Shown piece by piece: positions 52,754 to 61,778 of a stretch of 64,000 bases of DNA. This DNA comes from Zobellella iuensis (GTDB taxonomy: Bacteria > Pseudomonadota > Gammaproteobacteria > Enterobacterales > Aeromonadaceae). Each line of letters starts with the position of its first letter. The stretch's first letter is position 1. Below the pieces are notes generated by a model. It made no database searches. It had not been told where the DNA came from and saw only the letters and a list, made by a program, of their open reading frames with translations. A program made the translations under genes and the position numbers. The stretch is from NCBI RefSeq assembly GCF_016746085.1, contig NZ_JAERTZ010000021.1, forward strand, positions 1 to 64,000, given 5' to 3'.

Positions 52754-54007
52754 TTAGCGATATACCGGGAAGTAGTTGCACAGGCTGGCCACCTGATCCT
52801 TCACCGCGATAATCACTTCCGGGTCGTCCATATGGTCGAGAATGTCGCAAATCCAGCCCGCCAGCTGGCGGCAGTGCTCCACCTTGAAACCGCGGCTGGT
52901 CACCGCCGGGGTGCCGATGCGCAGGCCCGAGGTCACGAAGGGCGGCTGGGGGTCGTTCGGCACCGCGTTCTTGTTGACGGTGATGTGCGCCTGGCCCAGC
53001 ACCTGATCCGCGTCCTTGCCGGTGATGCCCTTGGCGGACAGGTCGAGCAGGAACAGGTGATTGTCGGTACCGTTCGACACCACATCGAAGCCGCGACTCT
53101 TGAACACTTCCACCATGGCGCGGGCGTTGTCCACCACCGCCTGCTGGTAGTCACGGAATTCCGGGGTGAGCGCCTCGGCAAAGGACACCGCCTTGGCGGC
53201 GATGGCGTGCATCAGCGGGCCGCCCTGGCCACCGGGGAAAACGGCGGCGTTCAGTTTTTTCTCAATCTCAGGATTGGCCTTGGCCAGGATCAGGCCACCA
53301 CGGGGACCGCGCAGGGTCTTGTGGGTGGTGGTGGTGACCACGTCCGCGTAAGGCAGCGGGTTGGGGTAGCAGCCCGCGGCCACCAGGCCCGCCACGTGGG
53401 CCATGTCCACGAACAGGTAGGCACCCACCTTGTCGGCGATGGCGCGGAAACGGGCCCAGTCCATCACCCGGGAATAGGCGGAGAAACCGGCCACTATCAT
53501 CTTGGGTTCGTGCTCCAGGGCCAGGGCTTCGACCTGGTCGTAATCCACCTCGCCGGTGGCCTCGTTCAGGCCGTATTGCACCGCGTGGTAGATCTTGCCG
53601 GAAAAACTGACCTTGGCGCCGTGGGTGAGGTGGCCGCCGTGGGCCAGGCTCATGCCGAGCACGGTGTCGCCGGGGGCGCACAGGGCCATGTAGACGGCGG
53701 CGTTGGCCTGGGAGCCGGAGTGGGGCTGGACGTTGGCGTAGTCGGCGCCGAACAGCTCCTTGGCACGGTCGATGGCCAGCTGCTCCACCTTGTCCACCGC
53801 CTCGCAGCCGCCGTAATAGCGTTTGCCGGGGTAGCCTTCCGCATACTTGTTGGTGAGCACGGACCCTTGCGCTTCCATCACCGCCGGGCTGGTGTAGTTT
53901 TCCGAGGCAATCAGCTCGATATGCTGCTCCTGGCGGGCGGCCTCCTCTTCCATGGCGGCCCAGAGTGCCGGGTCCATATCCTGAATGCGGGTGTGTTTGC
54001 TGAACAT
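52754..54007 (-). CDS. glyA: Serine hydroxymethyltransferase
   Basis: A 417-residue PLP enzyme interconverting glycine plus 5,10-methylene-THF with serine plus THF. It has [20 protein letters not shown], the PLP lysine in [15 protein letters not shown], and [19 protein letters not shown]. Start is the ATG at 54007 with AAGGAGG 7 bases upstream; the open frame before it has no homology. It heads the glyA-soxBDAG-purU cluster, so this copy is probably dedicated to sarcosine-derived glycine; a second glyA may exist elsewhere. Confidence 0.97.
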   Translation of the reverse strand: MFSKHTRIQDMDPALWAAMEEEAARQEQHIELIASENYTSPAVMEAQGSVLTNKYAEGYPGKRYYGGCEAVDKVEQLAIDRAKELFGADYANVQPHSGSQANAAVYMALCAPGDTVLGMSLAHGGHLTHGAKVSFSGKIYHAVQYGLNEATGEVDYDQVEALALEHEPKMIVAGFSAYSRVMDWARFRAIADKVGAYLFVDMAHVAGLVAAGCYPNPLPYADVVTTTTHKTLRGPRGGLILAKANPEIEKKLNAAVFPGGQGGPLMHAIAAKAVSFAEALTPEFRDYQQAVVDNARAMVEVFKSRGFDVVSNGTDNHLFLLDLSAKGITGKDADQVLGQAHITVNKNAVPNDPQPPFVTSGLRIGTPAVTSRGFKVEHCRQLAGWICDILDHMDDPEVIIAVKDQVASLCNYFPVYR

Positions 54008-54328
54008 CTTGTGACCTCCTTGCTCGGCTCGGGCCTCCCCCAGCCTGACATTGTCCATCCCTTCGGCGCCGCGTCTCGGCGGGCTGCCGGGTTCTGCTTT
54101 GACTAGCATACTACTGAGGGCCCGAGGGGCAGGGATGACTGGCTGCGGCCTAAAGCTGCGTATTTGCGACAAGGATGGCGCAGGCGGGCAAGCCGCCGGC
54201 CGCCGAAGGCCGCGGCCACCGGCGCCGGGGGATAAGGCCCCAACGCCGGCAAGAGGTCGGAAACAGATAATGGGTGTGATAAGGCCAGTTTGAAATCGTT
54301 GTGAAGCTTGCTGTTACGACGCCGCAAA

Positions 54329-54518
54329 GAGGCAACAGGGCCACCTCCGCCGACACGCCGCAATAAATGACACTCGCCCTTTCAGTCTGCTGCGAACATT
54401 CACTGGATGTTCGGTCAGACTGAAACGGCTCGTCACGGCGAGGCAAGCTCGCCCCATGTAGGCTCGCACATGCCTTCCCTGGCATGTGACGGTCGGCGGA
54501 GGCAATCCCTGTTGCCTC
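54329..54518. repeat. Nested-hairpin repeat element, copy 3 (190 bp)
   Basis: Outer arms GAGGCAACAGGG (54329-54340) and complement (54507-54518), continued by CCTCCGCCGAC (54344-54354) / complement (54492-54502). Inside are three hairpins: TTTCAGTCTG (54380-54389)/(54416-54425) with a nested CGAACAT/ATGTTCG; GGCGAG/CTCGCC (54437-54453); and CACATGCC/GGCATGTG (54467-54488). The 625 bases between glyA and the GbdR-type gene hold this element plus both promoters, no protein gene. Confidence 0.8.
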
Positions 54519-54632
54519 TTCCAACCCCCGATATCGTCTGATGGTGATGCAAAGCCAGGCCCGGCGGGGTACTATCCCAACCAGGTTGTCACCGTCACGC
54601 GACTTGCCCTTGCGGACCCGTTAACAGATGCC

Positions 54633-55679
54633 ATGCCCCCAGTGAGTGAAAAACGCCTTTTCAGCCACCGCCTGCGCGACACCAACAGCGCCTTTCTCCC
54701 GGCCCGCCAGCAAGAGGATCGGCCGACCCGGGTGGGCTTTGTGCTGCTGCCCCATTTTTCGATGATGGCCTTCACCGCCGCGGTGGACGCCCTGGTCACC
54801 GCCAACCTGGTGCAGGCCACCCCCCTGTTCGCCTTTGCCACCTACGGCCTGGAGAGCACTACGGTGCGCAGCGATCTGGCCATCGACATCTCCGCCAATG
54901 CCACCCTGGAACAGTTGCAACTGGAAGGGGAAGACGCACCGGACGTGGTGATCGTGTGCGGCGGCTTTCGCTGCGACCTGAACGAGCGGGCGCCGCTCAG
55001 CCACAAGCTGAAACTGGCCGCCAAGCGCCAGAAGGTGCTGGGCGGCCTGTGGAACGGCGCCGTGGCCCTGGCCCACGCCGGCCTGCTCGACCGCTTGGCC
55101 TGCGCCATCCACCCGGACAACCACACCTTCGCCCGCGAATGCTTCCCCCATGTGCAGGTGTCGCACCAGGTGATGGTGGTGACCGAACGGGTGCTGACCA
55201 GCGCCGGCCCCAGCAGCGCCCTGGAGATGATGCTGGTGCTGATCGAGCGGCTGCACGGCAAGGACACGGTGCGCGCCATCCGCGAGATCCTGAGCAGCGA
55301 CCGCATCGCCGACAGCAACGAAACCCGGCTCACCCTGGCGGAAAACGACCCCAGCCTGCCCGAGCCCCTGCGCAACCTGCTGCACCTGATGAACAGCAAT
55401 ATCGAAGAGCCGCTCGGCATCGAGGAGCTGGCCGCCTACGTGGGCCTGTCGCGCCGGCGCATCGAACGGCTGTTCCAGGGCCACCTGGAAACCACCCCTT
55501 CCCGCTACTACCTGGAGCTGCGCATCACCCACGCCCGCCGCCTGCTGCTGCAAAGCGACGCCAGCATCGCCAACATCGCCGTGGCCTGCGGCTTCGTCAG
55601 CTCTACCCACTTCAGCCACTGCTTCAAGGACTTCTTCGGCGTCTCCCCCAGCCAGGCCCGGCAGCTGCGCAAGGGCTGA
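54633..55679 (+). CDS. gbdR: GlxA/AraC-family regulator, GbdR type
   Basis: A 348-residue regulator. The N-terminal DJ-1/PfpI-like domain at about 35-200 (VGFVLLPHFSMMAFTAAVDAL, VIVCGGFRC) is followed by a C-terminal AraC helix-turn-helix at about 245-345 (IEELAAYVGLSRRRIERLFQ, IANIAVACGFVSSTHFSHCF). This architecture and sequence match GbdR, the activator that in Pseudomonas senses glycine betaine/dimethylglycine and switches on gbc, dgc and sox genes. Position between the glyA-sox and Rieske operons supports control of both. ATG at 54633 is chosen by homology; ribosome site is weak. Confidence 0.88.
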   Translation: MPPVSEKRLFSHRLRDTNSAFLPARQQEDRPTRVGFVLLPHFSMMAFTAAVDALVTANLVQATPLFAFATYGLESTTVRSDLAIDISANATLEQLQLEGEDAPDVVIVCGGFRCDLNERAPLSHKLKLAAKRQKVLGGLWNGAVALAHAGLLDRLACAIHPDNHTFARECFPHVQVSHQVMVVTERVLTSAGPSSALEMMLVLIERLHGKDTVRAIREILSSDRIADSNETRLTLAENDPSLPEPLRNLLHLMNSNIEEPLGIEELAAYVGLSRRRIERLFQGHLETTPSRYYLELRITHARRLLLQSDASIANIAVACGFVSSTHFSHCFKDFFGVSPSQARQLRKG

Positions 55680-55722
55680 ATCCTCCTTACCACCCTTGTT
55701 GCCGCAACAGCCCAGCAAAAAA

Positions 55723-55740
55723 GCCGGCCAATCGGCCGGC
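55723..55740 (-). terminator. Rho-independent terminator of the Rieske operon
   Basis: Stem GCCGGCC / GGCCGGC with a four-base loop, then UUUUUU on the minus strand (complement of 55717-55722). It lies 28 bases past the last cupin gene, facing the convergent regulator gene. Confidence 0.85.
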
Positions 55741-55767
55741 AAGGTAGTGCCTGGAGACGGTCTTCGC

Positions 55768-56118
55768 TCAGACCAGGCCGTGCAATTCCTTCCAGTTGCC
55801 CGGATGAACCACATAGCCGAACAGGGCATGGCCGCCGTAGATCAGCTCGGTGCCTTCCGGGATCCACAGCAGCTGGCCGGGGCGGACTTCATGCTTGCGG
55901 CCGTTGGCGGTGAGTTCGAAACAGCCCTCGATCACGAAGATCACTTCGTCATAGAGCACCGTCCAGGCCACCTCGGCGCCTTCCCATCGGGCGAACCCGA
56001 CCCCGATATGGGGCGACACCTCGGTGCTCAGGGCGCGGGCCACATAGGCCATGCCCGGCGGCCCGCCGCGCACGCTGAAGTCCAGTTGCCGGCTGTCGAT
56101 CAATTGCACCTCTTTCAC
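55768..56118 (-). CDS. EutQ-like cupin protein
   Basis: A 116-residue cupin with WTVLYDEVIFVIEGCFELTANGRKHEVRPGQLLWIPEGTELIYGG, resembling EutQ/ectoine-synthase-type single cupins. I place the start at GTG 56118: AGGAG stands 6 bases upstream and the codon overlaps the preceding stop (GTGA). It is the last gene of the Rieske / ALDH / rubredoxin-reductase / FAD-oxidase operon. A catalytic or ligand-binding role in the same pathway is likely, but the reaction is unknown. Confidence 0.78.
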   Translation of the reverse strand: MKEVQLIDSRQLDFSVRGGPPGMAYVARALSTEVSPHIGVGFARWEGAEVAWTVLYDEVIFVIEGCFELTANGRKHEVRPGQLLWIPEGTELIYGGHALFGYVVHPGNWKELHGLV

Positions 56119-57434
56119 AGTTCGCTCCTGCTCTGCCACTTGGCGAGCCGGATGCGGCTCTTCACACCCAGGCCGAGCAAAGGCTCGGGCGGGTTCAGGC
56201 TGGGCATGCCGGTCACCTGCCGGATGTCCCGCAGCGCCTGGGAGTCGGCGCCCACCGCCAGGTCCGCCAACAGGGTGCCGGAAATGGTGCCCCAGGCCGC
56301 GCCCACGCCGTTGTCGCAGGCGCTGGCGAACACCCCTTCCTCGAGCTGGCCGAAGAAGTTGGTGAAGTTGCGGGAGATGGCATAAACCCCACCCCAGGTA
56401 TGGGTGAAGGGCACCTCGGCCAGGGCCGGATAACGGCCCAGGAACGCCTTGCGATGGTCGGCCCGGATGCGCTGGCGCATTCCCTCGCTGACGCTGGCGC
56501 CGTATTTGGAGACGTGCTGGTAGCTGTTGCGGATCAGGATGCGGCGATCGGCGGTCATGCGCAGGGTAGTGCCGGCGTGATCCGCCGGGGTCAGCCCCCA
56601 GTTCAGCTCGCCGCCGTAGCGGGCCAGCTCCTCGTCGGTCAGCGGCCGGGTCCAGCTGGCGAAGGTCATCACCGGCAGCAGCCGGTTCTTCAGGTAACCG
56701 AACTCGCGGGTAAAGATGCTGGTGCCCAGCAGCAGCCTGGGCGTGGTGATGCTGCCCTCGTCCCCCTGCAACCGCCACTGGCCCCGCTCCCGGTGCAGGC
56801 CGCGGATGGGCGACTGCTCCAGCAGTTCCACGTTGCCCGGCAGGTGGTCGGCCATGCCGCGCACCAGGGCCGCCGGCTGCATCAGGTAGCAGCCGGGGGT
56901 GAAGATGGCCCGACTGTAGTAAGGGGTGCCGAGCACCTTGCGCAGCTCGCCCTTTTCCACCCAGTGGTAGGGCTCGCCCAGATCCTGCATCAGGTGTTCG
57001 AAGTGCTCGAGGAAGGCCTCGCCGCGCTCGCCCACCGCGCCCTGGTACTTGCCCACGGCGGACCACTGGCAGTCGATGCCGTGGCGCTCCACCAGCCCCT
57101 GCAACTGGGCGATGGCGGCCCGGTTCAGGCCCAGCAGTTTCTGCTTGTGGACCGGATCCGGGTGCTCCAGCGCAAACTTGTGGGGCAGGTCTATGACAAA
57201 ACCGGAGTTGCGCCCGGAGGCGCCCTCCGCCACCCGCTGGGCATCCACCAGCAGGATGCGGGCATCGGGTTTCAGCTCGGCCAGCCGCCGGGCGGCCGCC
57301 AGGCCGGCAAAGCCCGCGCCCAGCACCGCATAGTCGGCCTGTTGCTGGCCCCTGAGCCGGGTGGCCGGGGCCGCCGGCGGCAGCGCCTGGTACCAGCCGC
57401 AGCTGTTGTCGTCATTGGGTAAGGCAATCATCAT
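56115..57434 (-). CDS. FAD-dependent amine oxidoreductase (DAO family)
   Basis: A 439-residue flavoprotein with the N-terminal FAD motif YAVLGAGFAGLAAARRLAEL, then VAEGASGRNSGFVIDLPH and a DAO C-terminal half ending in TWGGVYAISRNFTNFFG and SGTLLADLAVG. It is nearest in pattern to gamma-glutamylputrescine oxidase/PuuB-like and dimethylglycine-type amine oxidases, so oxidation of a secondary or N-methyl amine is expected. Context suggests an N-demethylation or amine-oxidation step in the Rieske pathway. It starts 7 bases after the rubredoxin-reductase stop, ribosome site GAGGAAG. Confidence 0.85.
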   Translation of the reverse strand: MMIALPNDDNSCGWYQALPPAAPATRLRGQQQADYAVLGAGFAGLAAARRLAELKPDARILLVDAQRVAEGASGRNSGFVIDLPHKFALEHPDPVHKQKLLGLNRAAIAQLQGLVERHGIDCQWSAVGKYQGAVGERGEAFLEHFEHLMQDLGEPYHWVEKGELRKVLGTPYYSRAIFTPGCYLMQPAALVRGMADHLPGNVELLEQSPIRGLHRERGQWRLQGDEGSITTPRLLLGTSIFTREFGYLKNRLLPVMTFASWTRPLTDEELARYGGELNWGLTPADHAGTTLRMTADRRILIRNSYQHVSKYGASVSEGMRQRIRADHRKAFLGRYPALAEVPFTHTWGGVYAISRNFTNFFGQLEEGVFASACDNGVGAAWGTISGTLLADLAVGADSQALRDIRQVTGMPSLNPPEPLLGLGVKSRIRLAKWQSRSEL

Positions 57435-57441
57435 CTCTTCC

Positions 57442-58815
57442 TCAGGCTGCGGTTCGGGTCGGGTTCAGTTGTTCCAGCCAGCGGCTGCGCTGGCCTTGCA
57501 GGCCATGGCCCAGCAGCGCGAAGCCGGTCAGGGTGCCGTCCGGCCCGTAACAGCCGGCGGCCAGTTCGTTGCCGTGCGACTCCACCTTCCACTCGCCGAG
57601 CGCGGGGGCCGGCAGCACGGACAGCGGCAGCACCGGGGTTTTTACCAGCACCGGGGTGGCCTTGAGCGCCGCCCGGGCGGGCTGGCCCAGCAGGCTGTCC
57701 ACCAGGGCCGGTATGGCCTGGTTGATGGGCGCGATATAGGGTGCCCACTGGCGGTCTACCTCGGCACAGTCGCCCAGGGCGAAGATGGCCGGATCGCTGG
57801 TTCTGTGCTCCAGGTCGACACTGATGCCCCGGCCGGTGCTCAGCCCGGCGGCCTGGGCCAGGGCGGTGTTGGGGCGCAGGCCCACCGCGCTCAGCACCAG
57901 ATTGGTGTCCAGTTGCCGGCCGCCCTGCAGCTGCAGGCGATAGCCCTCACCCAAGGCGTCGATGCGGGCAATGCTGTCCTGCAGCGCCCATTCCACCCCC
58001 AGGCCGCTCAGGGCCTGTTGCAGGGCCAGACCCAGGGGCTGCGGGATCAGCCGCTCCATCGGCCACTGGCCCAGGCCGACCACGGTCACCCCTATGCCCT
58101 GGGCCGCCAGATCGTTGGCGAACTCGCAGCCGATCAGGCCGTCGCCGAGTATGGTCACGTGCTTTTTGCCGGCCAGCTGTTGGCGGAAGCGGCGGTAATC
58201 GGCGAGATCGTTGACGCTCAGCATGGCCGTCTGTTCGCCCTCAACCGGGATCACGATGGGCGAGGCGCCGGTGGCCAGCACCAGCCGGCCATAGGGGTAT
58301 TCGCCGATGCTGGTGTGCAGCCGTTTGTTTTCCCGATCGATACGCTCGACCCGGGTATGGGGATACACCCGCACCCCGAGCCGCTGCTCCCAGGCCAGCG
58401 CCGGCTCGCTCACCAGGCTGTCGCCGTCCTTGCCCAGCGCCAGGGCGTTGGACAGGGCCGGCTTGCTGTAGAGGGCGCCGTCATCGGCGGTAAACAGGGT
58501 GATGGGCAGTTCCGGCGAGCGGGCCCGCAGCGCCGCTGCCAGCTGGTAGCCGCCGTGGCCGGTGCCGATGATCACCACCGGCTCGAGCGCCGCCCCGGCC
58601 GCCGGGGTGACGGCCTCGGCCACCGCCGCCAGGGGGGCCGGCTCCTCGTCGGTGATCTCGAGCATCTCGAAATCCGCCTTGGTGACCAGGCAGTCGGGGC
58701 AGACCCAGTCATCCGGCACGTCTTCCCAGGCGGTGCCCGGGGCAATGCCGTCCGCCGGCCAGCCCTTGGCTTCGTCGTAGATCAATCCGCAGATGATGCA
58801 TAACCACTTTTTCAT
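57442..58815 (-). CDS. Fused rubredoxin-NADH:rubredoxin reductase
   Basis: A 457-residue fusion. Residues 1-55 are a rubredoxin with two FeS4 cysteine pairs (WLCIICGLIYDEAKGWPADG ... DWVCPDCLVTK). A 20-residue Ala/Pro linker follows. Residues about 78-445 are an AlkT-like FAD/NADH reductase (VVIIGTGHGGYQLAAALRA, VTILGDGLIGCEFANDLA, IFALGDCAEVD). It would pass electrons from NADH through FAD to its own rubredoxin. In this operon the obvious acceptor is the Rieske oxygenase, which otherwise lacks a local reductase. GGGGAGGA ribosome site. Confidence 0.9.
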   Translation of the reverse strand: MKKWLCIICGLIYDEAKGWPADGIAPGTAWEDVPDDWVCPDCLVTKADFEMLEITDEEPAPLAAVAEAVTPAAGAALEPVVIIGTGHGGYQLAAALRARSPELPITLFTADDGALYSKPALSNALALGKDGDSLVSEPALAWEQRLGVRVYPHTRVERIDRENKRLHTSIGEYPYGRLVLATGASPIVIPVEGEQTAMLSVNDLADYRRFRQQLAGKKHVTILGDGLIGCEFANDLAAQGIGVTVVGLGQWPMERLIPQPLGLALQQALSGLGVEWALQDSIARIDALGEGYRLQLQGGRQLDTNLVLSAVGLRPNTALAQAAGLSTGRGISVDLEHRTSDPAIFALGDCAEVDRQWAPYIAPINQAIPALVDSLLGQPARAALKATPVLVKTPVLPLSVLPAPALGEWKVESHGNELAAGCYGPDGTLTGFALLGHGLQGQRSRWLEQLNPTRTAA

Positions 58816-58843
58816 CTTGTCCTCCCCACTACCCTGTTACTGC

Positions 58844-60271
58844 TTAACGGTTGCTCAGGCGGATGCCGATATTGCGGGTCTGGACATAGCTGTAGATCGC
58901 TTCCTGTCCTTTCTCGCGGCCGAAGCCCGACAACCCCACCCCGCCGAAGGGCGTTTCGATGCCGCCGGCGAACCATTCGTTGATGAACACCTGGCCGCCG
59001 CGCAGCCGGTTGGCCAGCCGCAGGGTCTGGCTCAGGCCCTCGCCGAACACCCCGGCTACCAGGCCGAAATCGGTGCCGTTGGCCAGGGCCACCGCCTCGT
59101 CTTCGTCGTCGAAGGGCATCAGTACCAGCACCGGGCCGAACACTTCCTCCCGGGCGATGGTCATGTCGGGCGTCGCCTCGATCACGGTGGGCGCCACGAA
59201 GTAGCCGGACAAATCCGGGGCCGTGCCGCCGGTAAGCACGCGGGCGCCTTCGGCCCGGGCCTGCTCGACCATCGCCAGCACCCGCTGTTGCTGATCCGCC
59301 GACACCACCGGGGTCAGATCCGGGTTGCCCTCGCCCTGGCCGATGCTCAGGCCCTCGGCCAGGGCCACCACCGCCGCCTTGACTTCGTCGTAGCGGCTGC
59401 GGTGCACCAGCAGCCGCGACATGGCCGAGCACACCTGGCCGGCGTTGAAGAAGATGCCGACTTTCACGCTGGCCAGCAGGGTGTCGAGATCCAGGTCCGC
59501 CAGGGCGATGGCGGCGGACTTGCCGCCCAGCTCCATCACCGAGGGGGTGGCCCGCTCGGCCGAGTCCCGCAGGATGCGCTGGCCGGTGGGCACCGAGCCG
59601 GTGAACACTATTTGGTTGGTGTCCTGGTGTTTGACCAGGTGGCTGCCCACCTCGGAGCCCTTGCCGCACAGCAGGTTGACCGCCCCCTGGGGGAAACCGG
59701 CCTGCTCGACGGCCCTGACCAGCAGGGTCATGGCCAGCGGCGAGATTTCCGGCGACTTGATCACCACCGCATTGCCGGCGGCCAGGGCCGGGGCCAGGGA
59801 GCGGGCGCAGATGGACACCGGGAAGTTCCAGGGCACGATCTGCACCGACACGCCGAAGGGCACGTACTGGGTGAAATCCACGTAGTCCTTGCCGAGCGGC
59901 ACCGAGATGCCTTCTATCTTGTCGGCCATGCCGGCGTAATATTCGAAGTAGCGGGCCGCCTCGAGAAACTCGTCGCGGGCGTCGTTCAGGCTCTTGCCGT
60001 TTTCCCGGCAGGCCACCAGGGCGCCGTCGTCGGCGATGGCGCGGATGGCCTCGGCCGCCTTCAGCAGCCAGCCGGTGCGAATGGCCGGGCGCACCTCGGT
60101 CAGGGCGCCGCTGTCCACGCAGCGGCGGGCGGCGGCCATGGCCAGATCCGCATCCTCGATGCCGGCCTGGGCGATGGTGGCGTAAGGCTCGCCGGTGCCC
60201 GGGTTCATCACCGTGAGTCGGCGGGAAGCATCCCGCCACTGGCCATCGATATAGTTCAGGTAATGTTGCAT
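58844..60271 (-). CDS. NAD(P)-dependent aldehyde dehydrogenase, BetB-like
   Basis: A 475-residue ALDH with catalytic Cys in FFNAGQVCSAMSRLLV, Glu in VMELGGKSAAIAL, cofactor loop FTGSVPTGQRIL and the oxyanion Asn in VPWNFPVSICARSLAPALAA. FEYYAGMADKIEG resembles betaine-aldehyde dehydrogenases, which fits oxidation of an aldehyde made by the Rieske enzyme. The substrate is not proven. GGAGGG lies 6 bases before the ATG at 60271, and the gene starts 2 bases after the Rieske stop, so the two are tightly coupled. Confidence 0.9.
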   Translation of the reverse strand: MQHYLNYIDGQWRDASRRLTVMNPGTGEPYATIAQAGIEDADLAMAAARRCVDSGALTEVRPAIRTGWLLKAAEAIRAIADDGALVACRENGKSLNDARDEFLEAARYFEYYAGMADKIEGISVPLGKDYVDFTQYVPFGVSVQIVPWNFPVSICARSLAPALAAGNAVVIKSPEISPLAMTLLVRAVEQAGFPQGAVNLLCGKGSEVGSHLVKHQDTNQIVFTGSVPTGQRILRDSAERATPSVMELGGKSAAIALADLDLDTLLASVKVGIFFNAGQVCSAMSRLLVHRSRYDEVKAAVVALAEGLSIGQGEGNPDLTPVVSADQQQRVLAMVEQARAEGARVLTGGTAPDLSGYFVAPTVIEATPDMTIAREEVFGPVLVLMPFDDEDEAVALANGTDFGLVAGVFGEGLSQTLRLANRLRGGQVFINEWFAGGIETPFGGVGLSGFGREKGQEAIYSYVQTRNIGIRLSNR

Positions 60272-60273
60272 GT

Positions 60274-61461
60274 TCAGCCCTCCAACGCGGCCTTGGTCTG
60301 GGTGGCCAGCCATTTCTGGAAGTAGTGGGTCGGCAGATCCATCTCGGGCGAGAACACGCCGCCGCCGAAGCCGGGGGAATGGCGGCCCTTCTGCATGCCT
60401 TCCACCGCGCCGATGTCTTCACCGAACACCACCCGCCAGGACTCCAGGGTGGCGGTACGGCAGCCGGCGTATTCGTCCTTCAGCGACTCGTCGCCTATGT
60501 AATAGAGGCGCAGGTTCTCCACGGTTTTTTCCGCATGGATGGGGTCGATCATCATGGCGAAGGCGTGGTCGGCCTGGATGCCCAGCAGCACGTTGGGGAA
60601 CAGGGCCACGTATTCCGCGTGGCGCAGCTTGTCGGCGGGCCAGCTGGGGAACTTGGGCAGGTGGGTGCCGGCGGTGTCCGACAGGTTGTATTTGTAGCTG
60701 CCCTGCCCCGCGAAACGCTCCTCGAACATGATGTTGTAGTGATCTTCCAGCTTGGAATAGGTGTTCAGGGCCGGGTGCACCCAGGGCAGATGGTAGGCTT
60801 CGCAGTAGTTTTCCACGGTCAGTTTCCAGTTGCTCTGCACCTCGATTTCCAGGTGGCCGCCCATGTTGACCCGGCGCAGCAGGCTCAGGCCCTCGTCGCC
60901 CCAGAACGGCTGCCAGCGCTCGACCAGGGGCGCGATGTGCTCCTCGAAGGAGGCGGCGTCGCCGGACAGGTTGACGAACACCATGTCCATCCACACCGCG
61001 GAGCACAGGGCTTTAAGGCCGTGTTTTTCGCACTTGAAGCGCTCGTCCTTGTGCTGGCCGGTGCCGCCGATATGGGGGGTGCCCTTGAGGTTGCCGTCCA
61101 GATCGTAGGTCCAGGAATGGTAGGGGCAACGGATCATGCCCTGCACCTCGCCCGCCTCATGCACCAGCTGCATGCCCCGGTGGCTGCACACGTTGTGGAA
61201 CACCTGCACTTCGCCCTGGCGGTTGCGCATCATCAGCAGCGGCAGATTCATAAAGCTCACCGGCTTGACGTAGCCGTTTTTCAGCAGGTCGGAGGCGAAA
61301 CCGATGCAGGCCCAGGTTTTGCCGATTACTTGATCTCGCTCAAAGGCGAAATATTCCTGGCTGGTATAACAGGCATTCGGCATGCCGTTGGCTTCGACGA
61401 TCGGGTTCAGTACGCTTTCCACCTGCTGTACCGGAATAAGGGTTTGGCTGACGTTGCTCAT
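60274..61461 (-). CDS. Rieske-type oxygenase, quaternary-amine-like
   Basis: A 395-residue oxygenase large subunit. The Rieske [2Fe-2S] cluster ligands are VCSHRGMQ and CPYHSWTYDLDG (residues about 92-118). Mononuclear iron ligands are the two histidines of ENYCEAYHLPWVHP and an aspartate near GEDIGAVEGMQKG. The bridging residue before the first histidine is Glu, as in carnitine and betaine oxygenases, rather than the Asp of aromatic dioxygenases. That and the neighbours suggest a choline/betaine-like substrate. It is clearly different from my recollection of Pseudomonas GbcA. Divergent from the BCCT gene. Confidence 0.88.
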   Translation of the reverse strand: MSNVSQTLIPVQQVESVLNPIVEANGMPNACYTSQEYFAFERDQVIGKTWACIGFASDLLKNGYVKPVSFMNLPLLMMRNRQGEVQVFHNVCSHRGMQLVHEAGEVQGMIRCPYHSWTYDLDGNLKGTPHIGGTGQHKDERFKCEKHGLKALCSAVWMDMVFVNLSGDAASFEEHIAPLVERWQPFWGDEGLSLLRRVNMGGHLEIEVQSNWKLTVENYCEAYHLPWVHPALNTYSKLEDHYNIMFEERFAGQGSYKYNLSDTAGTHLPKFPSWPADKLRHAEYVALFPNVLLGIQADHAFAMMIDPIHAEKTVENLRLYYIGDESLKDEYAGCRTATLESWRVVFGEDIGAVEGMQKGRHSPGFGGGVFSPEMDLPTHYFQKWLATQTKAALEG

Positions 61462-61543
61462 GCTGTTCTCTCCACAATGGTGCAGTGCTTCCTGCGCTGT
61501 TTGTTGTCATTGGCACCCTGGGGTACCGATGGGGGAGAGTGTC

Positions 61544-61738
61544 GTTAACATGGCGGCAACAAACAAACGACTTTTTGGCCGGGTATGGATGAGCTTTTGT
61601 CATCCATCCATGGCCCTGCCCTTCCTGCCCGGAAAAATGTCCGCGGCAGCGGTTATCCATGACCAAAACTCACCGATGGATGAGAATAAATCGATTGAGC
61701 GGAACCCCGCCTCCCCCTAACCTCCCCACCATGTTAAC
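61544..61738. promoter_or_regulatory. Symmetric operator candidate between Rieske and BCCT genes
   Basis: The 317-base divergent promoter region carries GTTAACATGG (61544-61553) and its exact complement CCATGTTAAC (61729-61738), one near each gene. It also has an ATGGATGA / TCATCCAT palindrome (61585-61607) with further ATCCAT/ATGGAT words at about 61655 and 61676. Such paired words suit a dimeric activator such as the nearby GbdR-type protein. This is inference from symmetry only. Confidence 0.45.
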
Positions 61739-61778
61739 AACTGGTTAACTGACAACGAGTAACGCAGAGGGAGGAGTT

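Noticed and set aside
54008-54120. Possible glycine riboswitch before glyA (GCCGAAGGG followed by GTCAGGC on the minus strand)
   Set aside because: The conserved GGAGAG segment is absent and the spacing between the two motifs is much too short for the glycine aptamer. Only chance resemblance is left.
60274-61461. Assignment of the Rieske oxygenase as GbcA
   Set aside because: Motif spacing and C-terminal half differ from the GbcA pattern I know, and no GbcB-type reductase is present. I keep it as a quaternary-amine-like oxygenase of unknown substrate.
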